Positions 1-8,091 of a stretch of DNA of 64,000 bases are shown one piece after another. Source of the DNA: Amycolatopsis sp. WAC 01376 (GTDB taxonomy: Bacteria > Actinomycetota > Actinomycetes > Mycobacteriales > Pseudonocardiaceae). Made by a program: the position numbers and the translations under genes. The first letter of the stretch is position 1; every line of letters begins with the position of its first letter. Where the stretch lies: the NCBI RefSeq assembly GCF_003947415.1, contig NZ_QHKL01000003.1:1054001-1118000 (forward strand). Direction: 5' to 3'. The notes below the pieces were generated by a model that saw only the letters and a list, made by a program, of their open reading frames with translations, ran no database searches and was not told the DNA's origin.

Positions 1-1926
1 GGGAGCATCCCGGACGCCCCTGGCGTGTACAAATTTCGCGATGCCACGAAGAGGGTCGTCTATGTCGGCAAGGCGAAAAGCCTCCGCAGCAGGCTGAACT
101 CGTACTTCGCCGACATCACGGGTCTGCACCCGCGCACCCGCCAGATGGTGACCACGGCGGCGAGCGTCGAGTGGACCGTGGTGAGCACCGAGGTCGAGGC
201 GCTCCAGCTGGAGTACAACTGGATCAAGGAGTTCGACCCTCGGTTCAACGTCCGCTACCGCGACGACAAGAGCTATCCGGTCCTCGCCGTCACGATGAAC
301 GAGGAGTTCCCGCGCCTGCACGTCTATCGCGGCGCGCGCAAGAAGGGCGTGCGGTATTTCGGTCCGTACGCGCACGCCTGGGCCATCCGCGAAACGCTCG
401 ATCTGCTGCTCCGGGTCTTCCCGGCGCGCACCTGCTCGGCGGGCGTCTTCAAACGGCACGGCCAGATCGGCAGGCCCTGTCTCCTCGGCTACATCGGCAA
501 ATGTTCCGCGCCCTGCGTCGGCAAGGTCTCCGCCGACGAGCACCGCGCGATCGTCGAGGACTTCTGCGACTTCCTCGCCGGTCGCACCGACGCGCTGATC
601 CGCCGCCTGGAACAGGAAATGGCGGCCGCGTCGGAGGAGCTGGAGTTCGAGCGCGCGGCCCGGCTGCGCGACGACCTCGGCGCGTTGCGGCGCGCGATGG
701 AGAAGCAGGCGGTGGTGCTCGGCGACGGTACCGACGCGGACGTCGTCGCCTTCGCCCACGACGAACTCGAAGCCGCCGTCCAGGTCTTCCACGTGCGCGG
801 CGGCCGGGTCCGCGGCCAGCGCGGCTGGGTGATCGACAAGGCCGAAGAGATGGACGTCAAAGACCTCGTCGACCATTTCCTCACGCAGTTCTACGGCGAG
901 GAGGCCGAACGCGCGGACGACCCCGATCTCGGGTCGCCGGTGCCGCGCGAGGTCCTCGTCCCCGAGTTGCCCGCCGACGCGGAAGCGCTCGGCGAATGGC
1001 TTTCCGGGCTACGCGGTTCGAGGGTGAGCCTGCGGGTGCCGCAGCGCGGGGACAAGCGCGCGCTCGCGGAGACGGTGACGCGCAACGCCGGTGAGGCGTT
1101 CACGCAGCACAAACTGCGCCGCGCGGGCGATCTCACCGCGCGCTCGGCCGCGCTGGCGGAACTGCAGGACTACCTGGCGCTGGAAACCGCGCCGCTGCGC
1201 ATCGAATGCGTCGACATCAGCCATATCCAGGGCAGTGACGTGGTCGCCTCGCTCGTGGTCTTCGAGGACGGGATCCCGCGCAAGTCGGAGTACCGGCGTT
1301 TCGCCCTGCGCGAGGCCGCGGAGGAAGGCGACGTCGCGTCGATCGCCGAGGTCGTCCGCCGCCGGTTTTACCGCTACCTCAAGGAAACCGCCGAGGGTGT
1401 CGCGGTCGATCCGGATCGGCCGGGTATCGACCCGGAGACCGGTAAACCGCGCAAGTTCGCGTACGCGCCGAACCTGCTCGTCGTCGACGGCGCGGGCCCG
1501 CAGGCCACCGCCGCCGCGGACGTCCTCTCCGAACTGGGCGTCACCGACGTCGCCGTGGTCGGTCTGGCGAAACGGCTGGAGGAGGTGTGGCTGCCGGGCG
1601 ATCCCGATCCGGTGATCCTGCCGCGCACCTCCGACGCGCTGTATCTGTTGCAGCGGCTGCGTGACGAGGCGCACCGCTTCGCCATCCGGTACCACCGGGA
1701 GAAGCGGTCCAAGCGGATGCAGGTGTCCGCATTGGACGGTGTGCCCGGGCTGGGGCAGGCTCGGCGTACCGCGCTGATCAAGCATTTCGGCTCGGTGAAG
1801 AAACTCCGCGAAGCGCGGATAGAGGAGATCGAGGCGGTGCCCGGCTTCGGCAGGCGCACCGCGGAAGCGGTCGTCGCGGCACTCGCAGGGGAGAAAGCCG
1901 CGGCGGCGGGGGAGTCCGGTACGTGA
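1..1926 (+). CDS. uvrC: Excinuclease ABC subunit C (5' end missing)
   Basis: UvrC makes the two incisions around a bulky lesion once UvrB is loaded, in nucleotide excision repair. The frame is open from the first base, so the true start lies upstream of the window; a GTG at 25 is only internal. Visible domains in order: the GIY-YIG nuclease (GVYKF, VVYVGKAKSLRSRL), a UVR motif (ELEFERAARLRDDL, near 640-690) that contacts UvrB, an RNase H-like second nuclease (IECVDISHIQGSD, LLVVDGAGPQ), and a C-terminal helix-hairpin-helix pair (VPGLGQARR and VPGFGRRTAEAVV). It begins the uvrC-rapZ-yvcK-whiA cluster conserved across actinobacteria and overlaps rapZ by 4 bp (GTGA). Confidence 0.97.
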   Translation, partial: GSIPDAPGVYKFRDATKRVVYVGKAKSLRSRLNSYFADITGLHPRTRQMVTTAASVEWTVVSTEVEALQLEYNWIKEFDPRFNVRYRDDKSYPVLAVTMNEEFPRLHVYRGARKKGVRYFGPYAHAWAIRETLDLLLRVFPARTCSAGVFKRHGQIGRPCLLGYIGKCSAPCVGKVSADEHRAIVEDFCDFLAGRTDALIRRLEQEMAAASEELEFERAARLRDDLGALRRAMEKQAVVLGDGTDADVVAFAHDELEAAVQVFHVRGGRVRGQRGWVIDKAEEMDVKDLVDHFLTQFYGEEAERADDPDLGSPVPREVLVPELPADAEALGEWLSGLRGSRVSLRVPQRGDKRALAETVTRNAGEAFTQHKLRRAGDLTARSAALAELQDYLALETAPLRIECVDISHIQGSDVVASLVVFEDGIPRKSEYRRFALREAAEEGDVASIAEVVRRRFYRYLKETAEGVAVDPDRPGIDPETGKPRKFAYAPNLLVVDGAGPQATAAADVLSELGVTDVAVVGLAKRLEEVWLPGDPDPVILPRTSDALYLLQRLRDEAHRFAIRYHREKRSKRMQVSALDGVPGLGQARRTALIKHFGSVKKLREARIEEIEAVPGFGRRTAEAVVAALAGEKAAAAGESGT

Positions 1927-2834
1927 TCGGTGAAGGGACCATCGTGAGTGCGCAAGAAGAAGGCCGCGGTTCGGGGATGGAGGTCGCGGTCGTTTCCGGG
2001 CTGTCCGGAGCGGGCCGCAGCACCGCCGCGAAATGCCTGGAGGATCTGGGCTGGTTCGTGGTGGACAACCTGCCGCCCGAACTGATCGCCACCATGGTCG
2101 AGCTCGGCGCGCAGGCGCGGGGCGCGATCACCAAGGTCGCCGTGGTGATGGACGTGCGCTCGCGCGCGTTCACCGACGACCTGGCGTCGGTCATCAAGGA
2201 TCTCGACGCCCGCGGGTACAAGCCGCGTGTCCTGTTCCTGGAGGCCACGGACGCGGTACTGGTGCGCCGGTTCGAGGCCGTCCGCCGAGGCCACCCGATG
2301 CAGGGCGACGGCAGGCTCGCCGACGGCATCACCGCCGAACGCACGCTGCTGGAGCCGCTGCGCGAAGAGGCGGACCTGGTGCTCGACACGTCGTCGCTTT
2401 CGGTGCACGACCTGCGCGCCAAGATCGAGGATGCCTTCGGTTCCGAGGCGAGCACGCAGACCCGCGTCACCGTGCTGTCGTTCGGCTACAAGTACGGCCT
2501 GCCGATGGACGCCGACCTGGTGATGGACGTCCGGTTCCTGCCGAACCCGTTCTGGATCCCGGAACTGCGCGACCACACCGGTCTCGAAGGTGAGGTTCGC
2601 AACTACGTGCTCAGCCAGGAAGGCGCGGACGAGTTCCTCGACCGCTACCACCAGCTGCTGCGCCTGATCGGCGCGGGCTACAAGCGCGAGGGCAAGCGGT
2701 ACCTGACCTTGGCCGTCGGCTGCACGGGCGGAAAGCACCGCAGTGTCGCCATTTCCGAGGAGCTCGCCCAGCGTCTGTCCAATGAGGACGGTATGGCCGT
2801 GAAGGTGGTGCACCGCGACCTTGGCCGCGAGTGA
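1923..2834 (+). CDS. rapZ: RapZ/YvcJ-family nucleotide-binding protein
   Basis: A 303-residue P-loop protein of the RapZ (YvcJ) family. In E. coli the family controls amino-sugar synthesis through small RNAs; in actinobacteria its target is unclear. The Walker A-like loop is GLSGAGRST at residues 26-34, with Arg where the canonical motif has Lys, followed by VVDNLPPELI. The C-terminal half carries the family signature CTGGKHRSVAI. The GTG start at 1923 overlaps the uvrC stop; an in-frame GTG at 1944 is an alternative, because the first 18 residues are not conserved-looking. It overlaps yvcK by 14 bp, so the two are translationally coupled. Confidence 0.93.
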   Translation: MIGEGTIVSAQEEGRGSGMEVAVVSGLSGAGRSTAAKCLEDLGWFVVDNLPPELIATMVELGAQARGAITKVAVVMDVRSRAFTDDLASVIKDLDARGYKPRVLFLEATDAVLVRRFEAVRRGHPMQGDGRLADGITAERTLLEPLREEADLVLDTSSLSVHDLRAKIEDAFGSEASTQTRVTVLSFGYKYGLPMDADLVMDVRFLPNPFWIPELRDHTGLEGEVRNYVLSQEGADEFLDRYHQLLRLIGAGYKREGKRYLTLAVGCTGGKHRSVAISEELAQRLSNEDGMAVKVVHRDLGRE

Positions 2835-3822
2835 TCCGCGCGCGGTTGCTCTGGGTGGCGGGCACGGCCTGCACGCCACCCTCACCGCGCTGCGCCGGGT
2901 GACCTCGCAGGTCACCGCCGTGGTCACCGTCGCGGACGACGGGGGCTCGTCCGGCAGGCTGCGCCGGGAACTCGGGCTGCTGCCGCCGGGCGACCTGCGG
3001 CAGGCCTTCGCCGCGTTCGCCGCCGAAGACGGCGGGACCCTGTGGGCGGAGGTGTTCCAGCACCGCTTCGGCGGCGACGGGGCTCTTGCCGGGCACGCGG
3101 TCGGGAACCTGTTGCTGGCCGGATTGTTCGAAGTGCTCGGGGATCCGGTCGCCGCGCTCGACGAGGCGAGCAGGCTCATGGGCATTTCCGGCCGGGTGCT
3201 GCCGATGTCACCCGAACCGCTGGAAATTCAAGGTGAGGTTTCGGGGCTGGACGCCGAGAATCCCGAGGCGCTCCGGCGGATTCGCGGTCAGGTGGCGGTG
3301 GCGACGACGCCGGGCCAGGTGCACCGGATCAGCCTGCACCCGACAGGGCAGGCCGACCGGCCGCCGCGCGGGTGTCCCGAGGCCATCGAGGCCGTGCTCG
3401 CCGCGGACGTGGTGTTCCTCGGCCCCGGGTCGTGGTTCACCAGCGTGCTGCCCCATCTGCTGGTACCGGATCTGCACGACGCGTTGCTCCGAACGGACGC
3501 CACGAAGGTCGTCATCCTCAACTTGATCCCCCAACCGGGGGAGACGGCGGGATTCTCTCCGGAGAAGCATTTGGACGTACTGTTCGAACACGCCCCGGAA
3601 TTGCGGGTGGACGCGGTCATCGCGGATCGCGACTCGGTGCCCTCACCAGCCCGGTTGCGGGACGCCGCCGAGAGACTGGGCGCGAGGGCGTTGCTGGGGG
3701 CGGTGGCTGACCCGGTCGTGACGGGGCGGCATGATCCTGATGCGCTCGCGGGCTGTATGCGAGACGCTCTCGGTCTCACCGGGGGAGGAGCTGAAGGTAT
3801 GGAGGGGCAGCGATGGCGATGA
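2821..3822 (+). CDS. yvcK: Gluconeogenesis factor YvcK/CofD-like protein
   Basis: A 333-residue member of the YvcK (GlmR, CuvA) family, related to CofD. Such proteins bind UDP-sugars and are needed for normal peptidoglycan synthesis on gluconeogenic carbon. The N-terminal nucleotide-sugar loop reads VALGGGHGLHATLTALRR and is followed by VADDGGSSGRLRRELG and GDLRQAF; a second conserved block is FLGPGSWFTSVLPHLL. The start is TTG inside the end of rapZ, which fits the length of the family. The 3' end overlaps whiA by 10 bp. Its place between rapZ and whiA is the usual actinobacterial and firmicute arrangement. Confidence 0.94.
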   Translation: MAASDPRAVALGGGHGLHATLTALRRVTSQVTAVVTVADDGGSSGRLRRELGLLPPGDLRQAFAAFAAEDGGTLWAEVFQHRFGGDGALAGHAVGNLLLAGLFEVLGDPVAALDEASRLMGISGRVLPMSPEPLEIQGEVSGLDAENPEALRRIRGQVAVATTPGQVHRISLHPTGQADRPPRGCPEAIEAVLAADVVFLGPGSWFTSVLPHLLVPDLHDALLRTDATKVVILNLIPQPGETAGFSPEKHLDVLFEHAPELRVDAVIADRDSVPSPARLRDAAERLGARALLGAVADPVVTGRHDPDALAGCMRDALGLTGGGAEGMEGQRWR

Positions 3823-4802
3823 CCGCCGCCGTGAAGGACGAGCTGAGCCGGCTGGAGATCACCAAGATCGGGCCGCGCCGCGCGGAGGTCGCGTCGATGC
3901 TGCGATTCGCGGGCGGGCTGCACATCGTGGCCGGCCGCGTCGTGGTGGAGGCCGAACTCGACACCGGTTCGGTGGCGAGGCGGCTGCGCAAGGAGATCCA
4001 CGAACTGTACGGACACCAGTCCGACGTCCACGTCATTTCCTCCAGCGGATTGCGCAAGGGCACGCGGTACGTCGTCCGGGTGGTCAAGGACGGCGAGGGA
4101 CTCGCCCGGCAGACCGGCCTGATCGACCAGCGCGGCCGTCCGGTGCGCGGACTGCCCGCCGCGGTGGTGTCCGGCGGCGTCGCCGACGCGGAAGCCGCCT
4201 GGCGCGGCGCGTTCCTGGCGCACGGTTCACTCACCGAACCCGGCCGCTCGTCGTCACTCGAGGTGACCTGCCCCGGCCCCGAGGCCGCGCTGGCGCTCGT
4301 CGGCGCCGCCCGGCGGATGGGCATCCAGGCCAAGTCGCGCGAGGTCCGCGGCGCGGACCGGGTCGTGGTGCGCGACGGTGACGCCATCGGCGCCCTGCTG
4401 ACCCGCCTCGGCGCGCACACGAGCGTGCTCGCGTGGGAAGAGCGGCGCATGCGCCGCGAGGTGCGCGCCACCGCGAACCGGCTCGCGAACTTCGACGACG
4501 CCAACCTGCGGCGCTCGGCCCGCGCGGCCGTCGCGGCGGCGGCCAGGGTGGAACGCGCGCTCGACATCCTCGGCGAATCCGCCCCGGATCACCTGCTCGC
4601 CGCGGGCAAACTGCGCCTGTCGAACCGGCAGGCCTCGCTCGAAGAACTGGGTCAGCTGTCCGATCCGCAGATGACCAAGGACGCCGTCGCCGGCCGGATC
4701 CGCCGCCTGCTGGCGATGGCCGACAAGAAGGCGAAGGAACAAGGCATTCCGGACACCGAATCCGCCGTCACCCCGGACATGCTCGAAGAAGACGAAGCCT
4801 GA
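3813..4802 (+). CDS. whiA: WhiA DNA-binding regulator of cell division/sporulation
   Basis: A 329-residue WhiA. In Streptomyces it acts with WhiB to switch on sporulation septation genes, including ftsZ. The N-terminal part is a degenerate LAGLIDADG homing-endonuclease fold (TAAVKDELSRL, LRFAGGLHI), without nuclease activity in characterised members. The C-terminal helix-turn-helix covers about residues 225-310 (NFDDANLRRS, LRLSNRQASLEELGQLSDP). The ATG at 3813 is followed by a second ATG at 3819, either of which could serve; the first overlaps yvcK. Last gene of the uvrC operon; a long inverted repeat begins 17 nt after the stop. Confidence 0.96.
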   Translation: MAMTAAVKDELSRLEITKIGPRRAEVASMLRFAGGLHIVAGRVVVEAELDTGSVARRLRKEIHELYGHQSDVHVISSSGLRKGTRYVVRVVKDGEGLARQTGLIDQRGRPVRGLPAAVVSGGVADAEAAWRGAFLAHGSLTEPGRSSSLEVTCPGPEAALALVGAARRMGIQAKSREVRGADRVVVRDGDAIGALLTRLGAHTSVLAWEERRMRREVRATANRLANFDDANLRRSARAAVAAAARVERALDILGESAPDHLLAAGKLRLSNRQASLEELGQLSDPQMTKDAVAGRIRRLLAMADKKAKEQGIPDTESAVTPDMLEEDEA

Positions 4803-4819
4803 GCGAGTAGCCCGCGTTC

Positions 4820-4869
4820 AGTCCTCTAAATGCGGTACTTGCGTGTGCAAGGACCGCATCCAGAGGACT
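4820..4869. repeat. Inverted repeat, AGTCCTCT/ATGCGGTA family, copy 1
   Basis: A 50-bp imperfect palindrome 17 bp after whiA. The left arm has AGTCCTCT, ATGCGGT and CTTGC; the right arm has their complements. Mismatches fall at matching places in the two arms. Right after it the block CTAAATGCGGTA is repeated directly. The same element occurs after ctaB (44538-44599). It may act as the whiA terminator, but it has no T-tract. Confidence 0.8.
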
Positions 4870-4931
4870 AAATGCGGTAAGGCAAGGGTGTTGTGTGTCG
4901 GGCGAGACGGTGGGCTGGGTGACGCGACACC

Positions 4932-5015
4932 GTACTCGCGTGCTCGGACCCGGATCTCGCGAGTGCGGCGTCCAGGCACGCGAGTTACGTCCTCAAGCAC
5001 GCGAGTCACGCCTTC
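4932..5015. repeat. 21-bp-period repeat array 1 (four units)
   Basis: Four consecutive 21-bp units start at 4932, 4953, 4974 and 4995. Unit 1 carries the core ACTCGCGTG, and units 2 to 4 carry the opposite orientation, (A/T)CGCGAGT followed by TACG, CACG or GCGG. The spacing is exact while the bases between cores drift. The array sits between the whiA palindrome and the hairpin at 5071. Two further arrays with the same period and related core are at 34924 and 49251. I know of no named family matching it. Confidence 0.8.
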
Positions 5016-5070
5016 ACGACCGGCCGCCGAGGTCACAGCCGTCCCACTGTCACCAGGGATCACATCTGAC

Positions 5071-5125
5071 GGTAGCGAAAGCCTCCTTCCCTACCTTCAG
5101 AGTAGGGAAGGAGGCCCTCGCTACC
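5071..5125. terminator. Long hairpin between convergent genes, CTTCAGA-loop type
   Basis: A 55-bp near-perfect palindrome. The outer arms are GGTAGCGA/TCGCTACC, the inner arms GCCTCCTTCCCTAC/GTAGGGAAGGAGGC, and the loop is CTTCAGA. The stem with the same loop recurs at 49322. It lies between the 3' ends of whiA (+) and the alpha/alpha-barrel gene (-), so a bidirectional, T-tract-free terminator is the simplest reading. Confidence 0.7.
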
Positions 5126-5223
5126 AGGAGAACGCGTACGCAGGAGCGACACCGGCCCCGCGCGAGGAAACGCTCACCGGTCTGTGAAGGCCTCCTCGCA
5201 CGACACGTTTGACTTTCGGCTCA

Positions 5224-6147
5224 CTAAATGTGCTGCTCGCCGAAGACTTCGCACGTGGCTGGGTCCCCATCGAGCGCGGCGGTGGCGAGGAGGACGGCAC
5301 CAGAGGTCCACGTCGTGCGCTCGTCCGGCCAGAACTCGTCGTCCGCGTACTGATATCCGGTCCAGTACGAGCCGTCGTCGAGCCGAAGCCGGGCCACGCA
5401 AGCGAGGAGTTCGCCCGCGCGGGCCCGCTCGCCGCGGGTGGCGAGGGTCAGTGCCAGTTCGGCGGTTTCCCCGCCGGTGACCCAAGGTTCGTGGTGCACG
5501 CAGCGTACTCCGAGGCCGGGTTCGACGAACCGGTCCCAGCCCGCGGCGAGCCGCGCGGTGGCGTCGTCGCCGGTCATGACGGAACCCAGGATCGGGTAGT
5601 ACCAATCCATCGCATGCGGTTTCGCGGCGAACAGGCGTGGCTCGCCGAGCAGAGCCGCGCGGAGCCGCCGCGCTGCGTCCCGCCACTGTGGACGGTCCAG
5701 CCCCATCGTGGCCGCGAGCGCCAGCGCCTGGGTCAGTGCGTGGTGAATGCTGCCGCATCCAGCGACCAAGCGGACTTCGGGGTCGTCACGCCAGGAGATG
5801 GCGCCCGACGGCTGCTGTCGCCGCAGGACGGCGTCGACGGCCCTGTCCACGACCGGCCACATCCGGTCCAGCCAGGCACGGTCCCCGGTCAGCAGGAAAT
5901 GGTGCCGTGTCCCGACCGCGACATAGGCGGTGAAGTTCGTGTCCATGGTGGACAAGTCGATCCCGCCGTCGCGATACCTGGCCGCCCAGGATCCGTCAGG
6001 ACGCTGGTTCCGAAGCAGCCAGTCGTACGCGGCTTCGGCCTCTGCCTTCAGTCCGGCGACGTCCAGCCCCATGGCGGCTTCGAGGTGATTCCACGGATCG
6101 AGGTGTCCGCCGGTCTCCCAGGGGATCCCGCCGTCCGGCCGTTGCAC
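5224..6147 (-). CDS. Prenyltransferase/squalene-cyclase-like alpha/alpha-barrel protein
   Basis: A 307-residue protein resembling the proteins annotated as prenyltransferase in actinobacteria, with an alpha/alpha six-hairpin fold rather than a proven transferase. QW-like segments are VQRPDGGIPW near the start, LLRNQRPDGSWAARY and LRRQQPSGAISW, and there are several aromatic and acidic patches (MDTNFTAYVAVGTRHHFLL). The GTG chosen opens almost directly on VQRPDGG, and the frame stays open upstream through REGHRRRIAAV into the methyltransferase gene with no standard start codon visible, so the real N-terminus may be longer. Third gene behind GT4 and methyltransferase genes, suggesting a shared sugar- or lipid-modifying pathway. 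Substrate unknown. Confidence 0.7.
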   Translation of the reverse strand: MQRPDGGIPWETGGHLDPWNHLEAAMGLDVAGLKAEAEAAYDWLLRNQRPDGSWAARYRDGGIDLSTMDTNFTAYVAVGTRHHFLLTGDRAWLDRMWPVVDRAVDAVLRRQQPSGAISWRDDPEVRLVAGCGSIHHALTQALALAATMGLDRPQWRDAARRLRAALLGEPRLFAAKPHAMDWYYPILGSVMTGDDATARLAAGWDRFVEPGLGVRCVHHEPWVTGGETAELALTLATRGERARAGELLACVARLRLDDGSYWTGYQYADDEFWPDERTTWTSGAVLLATAALDGDPATCEVFGEQHI

Positions 6148-6172
6148 GGCCGCGATCCGGCGGCGGTGGCCT

Positions 6173-6880
6173 TCACGGTTTGCGGGCGTAGACGACGAGG
6201 CTCTTGCCGAGCACCGGGTTCAGCGCCCGCTCGGCGAACCGCACCGGCGGGGGATTCCGCATGATGTCCCAGACCAGGAACCGGTGGTACAGCGCGCAGA
6301 GCCGATGCTCCTCGTCCGGGCCGACAGCGCATTTCAGCCACCAGTACGGCGAGTGCAGCGCGTGCGCGTGATGGCTTCCGGTCGGCCGCAGTCCGGCTTC
6401 CGTGAGCCTGCCGAGCAGTTCGCGACGCCGGTAGATCCGGATGTGCCCGCCCTCGACCTCGTGATACGCGTCCGAGAGCAGCCAGCAGATCCGCTCCGGC
6501 CACCAGCGCGGCACGGTCGCCACCAGCCGTCCACCGGGTGCCAGCACGCGGCTCGCCTCCGCGAGCACTGTCCGGTCGGCGTGGATGTGTTCCAGTGTCT
6601 CGGCCACGATCACCCGGGTGAAGGAGCCGGTCGGGAACGGGAGCCGGAGGGCGTCCGCGCGGACCGCCATCGCCGAGGCCGTGGCGGGAGCCTCGCCCGC
6701 TTTCGCGAGGTTGGCGAACATGTCCCGCACGTACTTCAGCGCGGTGTCGTCGAGGTCGGCGGCGACCACGTCCGCGCCGCGTTTGTACGCTTCATAGGCG
6801 TGCCGTCCGTCCCCGCAGCCGAGGTCGAGCACCCGGTCCCCGGGGCCGACGGGGAACCGGTCGAAGTCGACGGTCAGCAC
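6173..6880 (-). CDS. Class I SAM-dependent methyltransferase
   Basis: A 235-residue Rossmann-fold methyltransferase. Motif I is VLDLGCGDGRHAYEA near residues 17-31, the acidic end of strand 2 is VVAADLD, and the region after the SAM site (FTRVIVAETLEHI, LAPGGRLVATVPRW) matches the Methyltransf_11/UbiE-like group. The GTG start overlaps the end of the GT4 gene by 7 bp, so the two are translationally coupled. With the glycosyltransferase upstream and the barrel protein downstream it forms a cassette that probably builds or decorates a glycolipid or glycan. The acceptor cannot be told from sequence. Confidence 0.85.
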   Translation of the reverse strand: MLTVDFDRFPVGPGDRVLDLGCGDGRHAYEAYKRGADVVAADLDDTALKYVRDMFANLAKAGEAPATASAMAVRADALRLPFPTGSFTRVIVAETLEHIHADRTVLAEASRVLAPGGRLVATVPRWWPERICWLLSDAYHEVEGGHIRIYRRRELLGRLTEAGLRPTGSHHAHALHSPYWWLKCAVGPDEEHRLCALYHRFLVWDIMRNPPPVRFAERALNPVLGKSLVVYARKP

Positions 6881-8088
6881 CCCGCACGCTCCCGGCCGAG
6901 GACCCGCCGGTAGTGCGCGGCGGTCTCCTCGGCGGTGCGCCGCCAGCTCAGCGCCCCCGCCGTTTCCCGGCCGCGGGCCGCGAGGTCGGCGCGCAGATGT
7001 TCGTCGCCGAGGACTTTGGTGAGCGCCTCCGCGAGCGCCGGTACGTCACCCGGCGGCACCAGGATCCCCGCGTCACCCACGACCTCGGGAAGTGCGCCGC
7101 CCGTGGTCGCGACGACCGGCGTTCCGCAGGCCATCGCCTCGGCCGCCGGCAGCGAGAACCCTTCGAACAGTGAAGGTACACAAGCGATTTCGGCCGAACA
7201 AAGCAGCCGCGCGAGTTCGTCGTCGGTCAGCCCGGTGACGAATCGGACGTCCGCGCCGGGGCCGAGGCGGGCGAGCGCCCGCGCCGCCGGGCCGTCCGGT
7301 TTCGGTTTGCCGACGATCACCAATTCGCCTTCGATCCGTTCCCACGCCGCCAGGAGGTGTTCGAGCCCCTTCAACGGCTCGTCCGCGCTCGCGGTGGCCA
7401 CGACCCGGCCCGGGACCCGGCGGATTTCGGGCCGCGGCCGGAAGATCCTGGTGTCGGCGGCGAGCGGGACGACCTGGATCCGGTCCTCCGGGACACCCAT
7501 TTCCCGGCCGATGGCCGCGCGGGAAGCCCGGGACACCGTCAGCGTGGGCAGCCGCCGTGCGACGCGGTGCTGCATGTCGACGAACCCGTACCACCGCTTG
7601 ACCCGCGCCGCGTCGCGTCCGGCGACCGTGGCGAGCTTCAAAGCCCGGTCCACGGCGATGGGATGGTGGATCGTGGCGACGGTCGGCAGTCCACAGTGGA
7701 GCATCCCGTAGCCGAGCCCTTGGTTGTCGTGGACGATGTCGAATTCGTTCCTGCGTTTCGCGAGATGGCGGGCGGCACGCAGGGAGAAGGCGAGGGGTTC
7801 GGGGAAGCCGCCGCGGCGCATGCCGAGGAATTCCACCCACGACGGCAGATCACGCAACTCCCGCGGCCGCGGTGTCCGGAAGGGGTTCGGCTCCGCGAAC
7901 AGGTCGAGCCCCGGGATCTTCGTCAACCGCACGCCGTCGTCGACCACCGGATAGGGCGGCCCGGACAGCACCTCGACGCGATGCCCCAGCGCGGCGAGTT
8001 CGCGGCTCAGATGCCGGACGTATACGCCTTGACCGCCGCTGCGCGGATTCCCGCGGTAGGTCAGGAGCGCGATCCGCAGTGCGCTCAC
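6874..8088 (-). CDS. Glycosyltransferase family 4 (GT-B fold)
   Basis: A 404-residue GT4 retaining glycosyltransferase. The N-terminal acceptor domain begins LRIALLTYRGNPRSGGQGVYVRHL with the GGxG-type loop. The C-terminal donor domain has VATASADEPLKGLEHLL, the E-x7-E segment FEGFSLPAAEAMACGTPVV, and GGALPEVVGDAGILVPPGD. No membrane segment, so it acts in the cytoplasm or peripherally at the membrane on a nucleotide-sugar donor that cannot be specified. The GTG start is 3 nt after the frame-corrected stop of the caspase-like gene, implying one transcript: caspase-like protein, GT4, methyltransferase, barrel protein. Confidence 0.88.
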   Translation of the reverse strand: MSALRIALLTYRGNPRSGGQGVYVRHLSRELAALGHRVEVLSGPPYPVVDDGVRLTKIPGLDLFAEPNPFRTPRPRELRDLPSWVEFLGMRRGGFPEPLAFSLRAARHLAKRRNEFDIVHDNQGLGYGMLHCGLPTVATIHHPIAVDRALKLATVAGRDAARVKRWYGFVDMQHRVARRLPTLTVSRASRAAIGREMGVPEDRIQVVPLAADTRIFRPRPEIRRVPGRVVATASADEPLKGLEHLLAAWERIEGELVIVGKPKPDGPAARALARLGPGADVRFVTGLTDDELARLLCSAEIACVPSLFEGFSLPAAEAMACGTPVVATTGGALPEVVGDAGILVPPGDVPALAEALTKVLGDEHLRADLAARGRETAGALSWRRTAEETAAHYRRVLGRERAGC

Positions 8089-8091
8089 CGC

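Noticed and set aside
1374..3185. A 603-codon minus-strand frame across uvrC, rapZ and yvcK
   Set aside because: Crosses three well-supported genes on the opposite strand and has Ser/Arg/Pro-rich low-complexity content.
4932..5015. CRISPR-like array
   Set aside because: Units are 21 bp with only about 10 conserved bases, no distinct spacers, and no cas genes in the window.
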